The position numbers and the translations under genes were made by a program. A stretch of DNA of 11,345 nucleotides from contig CAZXDA010000019.1 of assembly GCA_964639445.1 (NCBI GenBank), forward strand, positions 1 to 11,345, written 5' to 3'. Position 1 is the stretch's first letter, and every line of letters begins with the position of its first letter. This stretch comes from 2-01-FULL-49-22 sp964639445 (GTDB taxonomy: Bacteria > Patescibacteriota > Saccharimonadia > Saccharimonadales > UBA10212). Below, piece by piece: positions 1 to 4,623 of this stretch. Below the pieces are notes generated by a model that saw only the letters and a list, made by a program, of their open reading frames with translations, did no database searches and was not told where the DNA came from.

Positions 1-162
1 ACTTTTAAGATGCAGTGGTTGACCATAGGCGTCTACCATTACGCCATCAAGCATACTCGGATGAGCCCGCCCAGTCCGAAGTTTTTTAACTTCTTCTTTA
101 AAATGATCAGTAACTTGATCCAGTTTATTTTTTGTTTCGGTAAGAATCTGGTTAGGATCCAA
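1..162 (-). CDS. frr: Ribosome recycling factor (RRF), N-terminal part only
   Basis: RRF works with EF-G to split the post-termination ribosome. Only the first 54 codons are visible; the gene runs off the left edge. The minus-strand translation contains LRTGRAHPSMLDGVMVDAYG, the family signature (compare LRTGRASPSLLDGIVVEYYG, from memory). I chose the TTG start at 162-160 because a perfect AAGGAG lies six bases upstream and because this start puts the RTGRA arginine at about residue 29, as in E. coli RRF. An in-frame ATG at 192-190 has no Shine-Dalgarno and would sit at the predicted transcription start. In many bacteria frr follows rpsB-tsf-pyrH; here pyrH is absent and an opposite-strand unit lies between tsf and frr. 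Confidence 0.93.
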   Translation of the reverse strand, partial: MDPNQILTETKNKLDQVTDHFKEEVKKLRTGRAHPSMLDGVMVDAYGQPLHLKS

Positions 163-195
163 TTTTTGCTCCTTAGACTTATCTAAATACATTGT

Positions 196-201
196 AGTAT
201 A
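196..201 (-). promoter_or_regulatory. Putative -10 box for frr
   Basis: TATACT reads on the minus strand at 201-196. Transcription would begin near 189, giving a leader of about 27 bases that carries the AAGGAG ribosome-binding site of frr. There is no good -35. The site lies back to back with the plus-strand promoter at 204-232. Confidence 0.35.
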
Positions 202-203
202 AG

Positions 204-232
204 TTGCAAATCTAAACTTTTTATGTTATAAA
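204..232 (+). promoter_or_regulatory. Promoter of the small membrane-protein unit
   Basis: TTGCAA at 204-209 (4 of 6 to TTGACA), a 17-base spacer, then TATAAA at 227-232 preceded by TGT at 224-226, which makes an extended -10. Predicted start of transcription is near 239, so the leader is about 59 bases and includes the hairpin at 248-278 and the ribosome-binding site at 284-289. Confidence 0.55.
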
Positions 233-247
233 TTTTTCATCCGTTAA

Positions 248-278
248 TGCGGCGCTAAAGCGCCGTGTTGGCGCCGCA
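248..278 (+). promoter_or_regulatory. GC-rich leader hairpin with two alternative pairings
   Basis: TGCGGCGC at 248-255 pairs perfectly with GCGCCGCA at 271-278 (8 bp). The same left arm can instead pair locally, CGGCGC at 250-255 with GCGCCG at 260-265, around a TAAA loop. The two structures exclude each other. The long form ends five bases before the AAGGAG at 284-289 of the first tiny ORF, so it could influence ribosome access. There is no U-tract after it, so it is not a conventional terminator on the plus strand. A regulatory role is inference. Confidence 0.45.
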
Positions 279-297
279 ATCTTAAGGAGATGATTCA

Positions 298-396
298 ATG
301 CTGGCCTCGACCGCTTACTGGATCAAAGCAGTAGTACCCCTACTAGCCCTCGTCGTCCTGTTCATATTGATGGGCCGACACGGAAGGAGAAGGTAA
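298..396 (+). CDS. Tiny single-span membrane protein, 32 aa, function unknown
   Basis: First of three tandem micro-ORFs. It has a strong AAGGAG at 284-289, eight bases before the ATG. The protein begins MLASTAYWIK, continues as one hydrophobic segment (about residues 10-25: AVVPLLALVVLFILMG) and ends in a very basic tail, GRHGRRR, which suggests a cytoplasmic C-terminus. It is too short for ordinary gene callers. Its last codons contain the AAGGAG for the next ORF, and its TAA overlaps the next ATG (TAATG), so the two are probably translationally coupled. I recognise no family. Support comes from promoter, ribosome-binding site, overlap and hydrophobicity together rather than from homology. 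Confidence 0.55.
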   Translation: MLASTAYWIKAVVPLLALVVLFILMGRHGRRR

Positions 397-548
397 TGCA
401 TCACACTGAATGGGTGATCGTTGCAGGCCTTTTCGGCCTGTTTTTCATCGTCATGTCCAGAGTGACCGTCTGGCCGCAGGAGAAGCCTATCTTTGCCGCC
501 CTTGGCTTGTTCTCGGCCGCCGGGGCGGTTACTCTTGCGATCATCTAG
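396..548 (+). CDS. Tiny two-span membrane protein, 50 aa, function unknown
   Basis: The ATG overlaps the stop of the preceding micro-ORF in TAATG, with AAGGAG at 384-389 six bases upstream. The translation starts MHHTEWVIVAGLFGLFFIV and has two hydrophobic segments (about residues 6-20 and 32-50) separated by a short polar turn, SRVTVWPQEKP. This is a helical hairpin, reminiscent in size and shape of small holins or of small subunits of membrane complexes, but I see no specific family signature. GC is about 54% by hand count over 301-660, higher than the AT-rich tsf end beside it. A different frame (410-676) is also open but gives an Arg/His-rich peptide with no start signal. Confidence 0.55.
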   Translation: MHHTEWVIVAGLFGLFFIVMSRVTVWPQEKPIFAALGLFSAAGAVTLAII

Positions 549-554
549 GTGGAG

Positions 555-650
555 ATGATGCCTACGTGGATGATCGTCATCATTGGTCTGATGGTCCTGG
601 AAGGCGGAGGCGCTCTTTGGCTGTGGTACCTACACAGAAAATCCAACTAG
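555..650 (+). CDS. Tiny single-span membrane protein, 31 aa, function unknown
   Basis: Third micro-ORF, starting six bases after the preceding stop. The purine-rich AGGTGGAG at 547-554 serves as ribosome-binding site; two consecutive ATGs (555 and 558) are available and the second has the better spacing. The translation is MMPTWMIVIIGLMVLEGG, then GALWLWYLHRKSN. One hydrophobic helix is interrupted by Glu-Gly-Gly-Gly, and a basic tail (HRKSN) matches the topology of the first micro-ORF. The buried Glu in the helix is unusual and might matter for ion handling or packing. No family recognised. Confidence 0.5.
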   Translation: MMPTWMIVIIGLMVLEGGGALWLWYLHRKSN

Positions 651-666
651 CCAAAGAGGAAATGTG

Positions 667-708
667 CGGCGGGTGAGCTGGAGGCAGAAATGCTTCGCTC
701 ACCCGCCG
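667..708 (+). terminator. Strong hairpin closing the small-protein unit and tsf
   Basis: A 12-bp perfect stem (667-678 with 697-708) continues, after a two-base bulge, into six more pairs (681-686 with 691-696, one G-U) capped by a GAAA tetraloop at 687-690. It sits 17 bases after the third micro-ORF on the plus strand and 7 bases beyond the tsf stop on the minus strand, so it can serve both. U-tracts are weak: TTTTTT appears only at 724-729 on the plus strand. It is probably a bidirectional 3'-end hairpin rather than a textbook intrinsic terminator. Confidence 0.6.
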
Positions 709-715
709 GGAGAAT

Positions 716-1183
716 TTATTCAGTTTTTTCACCTAGTTCTAGTCTTGAAAAGCGTCTGACGATTATATTTTCGCCTAATTTGGCAATATGTTGCTTAACA
801 CAGTCGCCAACTGTAATTTCGCTATCTTTGATAAATGGTTGGCTGAGTAACTCCTTTTCATCTTTTGGATTCATTGAGGCAATCTGCAGACAAATATCTT
901 TGACAAGATTCTTAAACTCCTCAGTTTTGGCTACAAAATCGGTTTCGCAATTGACTTCTACCACTACACCAATACGGCCATCATGAGAATATGCGCCGAC
1001 CAACCCCGACCTGGCCTCGCGCTCGCTTCGCTTTTCGGCTTTAGCTAGACCCTTTTTGCGCATCTCCTCAAGCGCTTTATCAAAGTTACCGCTAGCATCA
1101 ACAAGCGCTTTTTTGGCATCAGTAATGCCTACACCTGTTAATTCGCGCAATTTCCTGATGTCATCTACTGAAATGTCAGCCAT
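716..1183 (-). CDS. tsf: Translation elongation factor Ts, short form
   Basis: EF-Ts is the guanine-nucleotide exchange factor of EF-Tu. The N-terminus MADISVDDIRKLRELTGVGI plus TDAKKALVDASGNFDKALEEM is the UBA-like EF-Tu-binding domain. The family motif ETDFVAKTEEF follows at about residues 80-90 and contacts EF-Tu. At 155 residues it is much shorter than the E. coli protein (about 280) and somewhat shorter than the compact Thermus form, so it keeps one core subdomain. The start lies in ATGATG overlapping the rpsB stop: ATG 1186 (ATGA overlap) and ATG 1183 are both possible, and I prefer 1183 because the family begins MA-acidic-I. Coupled to rpsB. Confidence 0.96.
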   Translation of the reverse strand: MADISVDDIRKLRELTGVGITDAKKALVDASGNFDKALEEMRKKGLAKAEKRSEREARSGLVGAYSHDGRIGVVVEVNCETDFVAKTEEFKNLVKDICLQIASMNPKDEKELLSQPFIKDSEITVGDCVKQHIAKLGENIIVRRFSRLELGEKTE

Positions 1184-1923
1184 CACTTTGTTATTTTACC
1201 TTCTTTTTCAGCTTTCGGCTCTGGCTTTTTGGCTCGGACAAGGCCTTCCTCGATAGCGGCTTTAACATAATCAAGTATCAAATTAATGGTTTTGGTGGCG
1301 TCGTCGTTGCAAGGAATTGGATAATCAATTTGGCTTGGGTCAACATTAGTATCAGCTAAACCAACAACTGGAATTCTTAATTTTCTAGCCTCGCGCACAG
1401 CCGTGTTGTCGACTAAAACGTCCACCACCAACAGAGCGCCAGGGCGTGCTTCCATGTTTTTAATACCTCCGTAGAGATGATTCATTTCGTCGATCTCTTC
1501 TTGAAAACGCTGAACTTCGAGTTTACTGTAGCGAGCTGCCAGATCGCCAGTAGCCATCCGGGCTTCCAAATCTTTAAGATGCCGAATACGAGCACCGATT
1601 GTAGCCTGATTGGTTAACATGCCGCCTAGCCAGCGTTCGGTGACGTATGGCATTTTGAGAGCTTCGGCCACCTCTTTAACTTTATCGCGTGCCTGACGCT
1701 TCGTACTAACTACTAGTATCTGCTTGCCGGCCGCGGCGGTATCGGCCAAAAAATCCAGCGCCACGGTCAGCGCTTCGGCGGTCTTCGTTAGATCAATAAT
1801 GTGGCTGCCATCGCGCTTGCTGTGAATGTATGGCGCCATCTTAGGATGCCAACGACTGGTTTTGTGACCAAAATGAGCGCCGGCTTCGAGCAGCGCTTTA
1901 ACATCAATGTCTACTTTTGCCAT
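1183..1923 (-). CDS. rpsB: 30S ribosomal protein uS2
   Basis: uS2 is a small-subunit protein needed for 30S assembly. The 246-aa product matches the usual length. Recognisable motifs are LLEAGAHFGHKTSRWHPKM near the start, IHSKRDGSHIIDLTKT, ERWLGGMLTNQATI, GALLVVDVLVDNTAVREA, and the C-terminal LADTNVDPSQIDYPIPCNDDA. The ATG has AAAGGA six bases upstream. It ends in TGA inside the tsf start, so UGA is a true stop codon in this genome. The C-terminus is a short basic and acidic tail (KKPEPKAEKEGKITK). Its leader carries a hairpin at 1954-1979. Confidence 0.98.
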   Translation of the reverse strand: MAKVDIDVKALLEAGAHFGHKTSRWHPKMAPYIHSKRDGSHIIDLTKTAEALTVALDFLADTAAAGKQILVVSTKRQARDKVKEVAEALKMPYVTERWLGGMLTNQATIGARIRHLKDLEARMATGDLAARYSKLEVQRFQEEIDEMNHLYGGIKNMEARPGALLVVDVLVDNTAVREARKLRIPVVGLADTNVDPSQIDYPIPCNDDATKTINLILDYVKAAIEEGLVRAKKPEPKAEKEGKITK

Positions 1924-1953
1924 TTAATCCTTTCTTCTTCACAAGGTTCTGCC

Positions 1954-1979
1954 TGATTAATCCTACACGGAGTTAATCA
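1954..1979 (-). promoter_or_regulatory. rpsB leader hairpin, candidate S2 autoregulatory element
   Basis: On the minus strand TGATTAA and TTAATCA (7 bp, 1979-1973 with 1960-1954) enclose TCC/GGA (3 bp), a single bulged base and a GTGTA loop. The hairpin ends about 30 bases before the rpsB ATG, inside a predicted leader of roughly 90 bases. rpsB-tsf operons in other bacteria are known to be repressed by S2 through leader RNA; assigning that role here is inference. Confidence 0.4.
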
Positions 1980-2018
1980 AGAGGATTTTATACCTCGCTG
2001 TTTAACTTTGACTTATCT

Positions 2019-2047
2019 ATTTTATAGGAGAACTAGTATTATTACAA
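2019..2047 (-). promoter_or_regulatory. Putative rpsB-tsf promoter
   Basis: Minus strand: TTGTAA at 2047-2042, 17-base spacer, TAAAAT at 2024-2019. Predicted start of transcription is near 2012, giving a leader of about 89 bases. A second TATAAA at 1992-1987 has no matching -35 and is a weaker alternative. Confidence 0.45.
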
Positions 2048-2054
2048 GTTACCT

Positions 2055-2083
2055 TTGGCAAAATGGTTAATTTATGTTAAAAT
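2055..2083 (+). promoter_or_regulatory. Promoter directly at the start codon of the 73-aa gene
   Basis: TTGGCA at 2055-2060 (5 of 6), exactly 17 bases, then TAAAAT at 2078-2083 with the upstream TG of an extended -10 (2075-2076). The start of transcription would fall about seven bases later, at A2090, which is the A of the ATG. This predicts a leaderless mRNA. It is the best-matched promoter in the window. Confidence 0.7.
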
Positions 2084-2089
2084 ATTTGC

Positions 2090-2311
2090 ATGAGTGAGCG
2101 ATTGGTAGATATGATTTCAACCCTTGAGGACGCGGCGTATATACGCCAGGAACGCTTAAATGGTGACCCTAGCAGGGACCCCGACGAAACAACAGAAGAG
2201 GATGTCATAGAGGCTCTACTTAGGAGCGGCACGCCTCCTCTAGAAATCCTTCGGCGCAAAGGCCGTTATACCAGAGCTCTCAGGCTAATGTTGCGTGACC
2301 GCAGAATTTAA
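2090..2311 (+). CDS. Small charged hypothetical protein, 73 aa
   Basis: I do not recognise this protein. It begins MSERLVDMISTLEDAAYIRQ, has an acidic centre (about residues 25-42, rich in Asp and Glu: DPSRDPDETTEEDVIEALL) and ends in a strongly basic Arg-rich stretch, ILRRKGRYTRALRLMLRDRR. It has no membrane segment, signal peptide or Cys, and is probably soluble and helical. The charge asymmetry would suit a small RNA- or ribosome-associated protein, but that is speculation. A near-consensus promoter sits exactly at its ATG with no ribosome-binding site, and it ends six bases before the extended -10 of rpmE. Minus-strand ORFs over the same bases look like shadows. Confidence 0.65.
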   Translation: MSERLVDMISTLEDAAYIRQERLNGDPSRDPDETTEEDVIEALLRSGTPPLEILRRKGRYTRALRLMLRDRRI

Positions 2312-2317
2312 GGTATG

Positions 2318-2326
2318 TGATATAAT
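2318..2326 (+). promoter_or_regulatory. Extended -10 promoter of rpmE
   Basis: TGATATAAT: a perfect TATAAT at 2321-2326 with the extended TGn at 2318-2320. No clear -35 at 17 bases. Transcription would begin near 2333, three bases before the chosen ATG at 2336, so the mRNA is effectively leaderless. Confidence 0.65.
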
Positions 2327-2335
2327 TTTTTGGTT

Positions 2336-2659
2336 ATGAAAAAAGGTGTTCATCCCAAAAATTATCGGCCGGTTGTCTTTCAGGACTTAAACAGCGGCAC
2401 AAATTTTCTGACCCGCTCAACCGTTGATGCTGAAGAAACTATCACGCTGGATGGCGCTGAATACCCGTTGGTTAAAGTTTATATATCATCTGCTTCTCAT
2501 CCTTTCTTTACCGGCGAAGAACGAATTGTAGATGTCGAAGGGCGAGTCGATAAATTTAAAGCCCGTCAAGCCAGTGCCGAAAAGGCCCGCGCCGAGCGCG
2601 CCGCCAAAGTCAAATCCAGCCCAAAGCAAAAAACCAAGAGCCGAAAGCCGACAAAATAG
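2336..2659 (+). CDS. rpmE: 50S ribosomal protein bL31 with basic tail
   Basis: bL31 bridges the ribosomal subunits near the 5S RNA. The start MKKGVHPKNYRPVVFQDLNS and the core SHPFFTGEERIVDVEGRVDK are diagnostic of L31. The protein has no cysteine, so it is the zinc-independent type, and the extra segment before SHPFFTG resembles the type B layout. At 107 aa it is longer than usual because of a Lys/Ala/Arg-rich tail of about 35 residues. I take ATG 2336; an in-frame TTG at 2330 would lie upstream of the predicted transcription start. No Shine-Dalgarno is present. Placement before prfA is common for L31 genes. Confidence 0.95.
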   Translation: MKKGVHPKNYRPVVFQDLNSGTNFLTRSTVDAEETITLDGAEYPLVKVYISSASHPFFTGEERIVDVEGRVDKFKARQASAEKARAERAAKVKSSPKQKTKSRKPTK

Positions 2660-2681
2660 ATCCCTCCTCCAACTAGTCGCT

Positions 2682-2714
2682 ATTGTACGTTATAATTTTA
2701 TTATAACGTACAAT
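2682..2714. repeat. Perfect 15-bp inverted repeat before prfA
   Basis: ATTGTACGTTATAAT at 2682-2696 is the exact reverse complement of 2700-2714, with only TTT (2697-2699) between. It fills most of the gap between rpmE and prfA. Each strand carries a TATAAT (plus strand 2691-2696), and TTGTAC plus TACAAT could form a loose -35/-10 pair with 19-base spacing. No U-tract follows, so it is not a canonical terminator. It could be an operator for a dimeric regulator, an mRNA hairpin between rpmE and prfA, or a processing site; which one is not decidable here. Confidence 0.7.
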
Positions 2715-2730
2715 GTGAGAAAATATTGTT

Positions 2731-3789
2731 ATGGATATGCAGGAAAAAAATTTACGCAGTGAGCTTGAGCAGCTACAAAAAAAGTTAGCCCATCCTGATG
2801 TTTTTGGCCGCAGCGACTACCCCGCTATGGCGAAACGCCAGGGCGAACTGGCTAAAATAATCGCGCTTTTTGATGAGTATCGAGATATCCAAATGCTAAT
2901 CGGTTTTAACGAGGAAGCTATGGAAGGAGCTAATCAAAGCGATCGAGCAAAATATATAGCAGAGAATAAAGACTTTGAAGAGCAATCTAAAGAGTTAATG
3001 GGGAAAATAGAGAGAGCATTAATTACCAAAGATCCTAACAATGAACGTAACGCCATTGTCGAAATCCGGGCTGCAGCTGGTGGTGATGAAGCTTCCCTCT
3101 TTGCCGGTGATTTATACCGTATGTATGCCCGTTGGTGCGAAAAACACGGTTACAAACTTGAAATAGACAGCCAAAGTCCATCAGAGGCCGGAGGTTTTAA
3201 AGAGATAATTTTTGAGGTTCATGGCCCGAGCGCTTATGGCGCCTTAAAATTCGAAGCCGGTGTACACCGCGTGCAGCGCGTGCCGGCAACAGAAAGCAGC
3301 GGGCGAATCCATACCAGCACGGTGACGGTTGCCGTTTTGCCCGAAGTTGAAGAAACAGATCTAAAAATTAACCCTGAGGATCTTAGGACTGATGTATTTC
3401 GCGCCAGCGGGCACGGCGGCCAATCAGTTAATACTACCGATTCGGCAGTGCGCCTCACTCACCTACCCTCCGGCATAACCGTCAGCATGCAAGAAGAGAG
3501 AAGCCAGATTAAAAACCGCGAAAAAGCTATGCGCGTCTTACGCGCCCGCCTAATGCAGATGAAGGTCGCCCGGGAGCAAAAACAGCTCTCGCAGGCTCGG
3601 GTGGCGCTTATTGGTTCTGGCGAGCGCAGCGAAAAAATCCGCACATATAACTTTCCGCAAGATCGTATCACCGATCATCGCATCAACTACTCGCGCAGCA
3701 ATCTTCTGGGCGCTTTAAATGGTGATATTGAGGATATTATTCAAAAGCTGCACGAACGCGAACTTGAACTAATTAAAAATGAGGCTTGA
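2731..3789 (+). CDS. prfA: Peptide chain release factor 1
   Basis: RF1 terminates translation at UAA and UAG. At 352 aa it is close to the family length (about 360). Visible in order: a helical N-terminal domain (1-100), AAAGGDEASLFAGDLYRMY at about 114-132, the stop-codon-reading PAT tripeptide in HRVQRVPATESSGRIHTS (residues 185-187; RF2 would have SPF), and the catalytic GGQ at 229-231 in ASGHGGQSVNTTDSAVRLTH. It ends in TGA and overlaps prmC by 11 bases. No Shine-Dalgarno precedes the ATG at 2731; ATG 2737 is an alternative. Because UGA is used as a stop, an RF2 gene should exist elsewhere. Confidence 0.98.
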   Translation: MDMQEKNLRSELEQLQKKLAHPDVFGRSDYPAMAKRQGELAKIIALFDEYRDIQMLIGFNEEAMEGANQSDRAKYIAENKDFEEQSKELMGKIERALITKDPNNERNAIVEIRAAAGGDEASLFAGDLYRMYARWCEKHGYKLEIDSQSPSEAGGFKEIIFEVHGPSAYGALKFEAGVHRVQRVPATESSGRIHTSTVTVAVLPEVEETDLKINPEDLRTDVFRASGHGGQSVNTTDSAVRLTHLPSGITVSMQEERSQIKNREKAMRVLRARLMQMKVAREQKQLSQARVALIGSGERSEKIRTYNFPQDRITDHRINYSRSNLLGALNGDIEDIIQKLHERELELIKNEA

Positions 3790-4600
3790 GGCGCTCATAA
3801 ACCAAGCCGCGAAAAAGCTGCAGCAAGCTGGCGTAGGTTCGGCCCGCTTAGATACACTTATTCTCCTTGAAGATGAGTTAAAAAAAGACCGCGCCCATCT
3901 TTTAGCCCATCCTGAACTCGAGCTTTCAGCCGCTCAAATCAAAAAGATAAATAAACAAATTAAAAGACGGGCGGCGCAAGAGCCGCTGGCCTACATAAGA
4001 GGATTTTCTGAGTTTTATGGCCGCAGATTTAGGGTTAATAAACACGTTTTAGAGCCGCGACCGGAATCTGAAACTATGGTCGAGCTTTTACTCAACCTAG
4101 TAAAAAGTAACAGGCAAAAAGTAAAAAGCTGGCAGATCGCAGATGTAGGAACCGGATCGGGAGCTTTAGGGATTACTGCGGCTTTGGAACTACATAACTC
4201 TAGCGTTGATTTATATGATATTGATGCTTCGGCACTGGCCGTCGCTAAACATAACTGCGAACTTCACGAACTACACCTTAAAACAATCAAGCGCGATCTG
4301 TTAAGAAACAGTCATAAAGCTTATGATGTGATTTTAGCCAATCTACCCTACATTCCGAATCACTGGCAACTGCACGAATCTGTCAAAGCCGAACCGCGAC
4401 TTGCCATCTTTGGCGGCAAGGATGGACTTGATGTTTACCGCCGGCTTTTTGAACAACTGACACACTTTAATTGGCGACCAAAATATATATTAACGGAATC
4501 CCTACCGCCCCAGCATGAGGAATTAATCAAGATCGCTAAATCCGCCGGCTTTAAGCTACTCAAAAAGCAAGACCTAACCCAGGTATTTCAAATTACTTAA
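3779..4600 (+). CDS. prmC: Release factor glutamine methyltransferase
   Basis: PrmC methylates the glutamine of the GGQ motif of release factors, using S-adenosylmethionine. The 273-aa protein has the N-terminal helical substrate domain with EPLAYIRGFSEFYGRRF (about 68-84) and EPRPESE (92-98), the SAM loop DVGTGSGALGI (122-132), the acidic YDID at the end of strand 2 (about 146-149), and the active-site motif ANLPYIP at 187-193. The usual family motif is NPPY; here the second residue is Leu. The ATG overlaps the end of prfA, its substrate's gene, so the two are co-translated. The C-terminus is intact, ending at a hairpin. Confidence 0.95.
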   Translation: MRLEALINQAAKKLQQAGVGSARLDTLILLEDELKKDRAHLLAHPELELSAAQIKKINKQIKRRAAQEPLAYIRGFSEFYGRRFRVNKHVLEPRPESETMVELLLNLVKSNRQKVKSWQIADVGTGSGALGITAALELHNSSVDLYDIDASALAVAKHNCELHELHLKTIKRDLLRNSHKAYDVILANLPYIPNHWQLHESVKAEPRLAIFGGKDGLDVYRRLFEQLTHFNWRPKYILTESLPPQHEELIKIAKSAGFKLLKKQDLTQVFQIT

Positions 4601-4615
4601 CTAGTCAAGTAATTT
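4590..4615. terminator. Hairpin between convergent prmC and htrA
   Basis: AAATTACTT at 4590-4598 pairs perfectly with AAGTAATTT at 4607-4615 around an eight-base loop. The left arm runs into the prmC stop codon, and the right arm lies 8 bases beyond the htrA stop. U-tracts are short on both sides, so this would be a weak but bidirectional terminator. Confidence 0.45.
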
Positions 4616-4623
4616 CGCCTGCC

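Noticed and set aside
163..192. ATG-initiated N-terminal extension of frr
   Set aside because: No ribosome-binding site, would coincide with the predicted transcription start, and is not expected from family length.
410..676. 88-codon plus-strand ORF over the micro-ORFs
   Set aside because: Arg/His-rich product typical of a shadow frame and no start signal; the other frames have good ribosome-binding sites, tight spacing and membrane segments.
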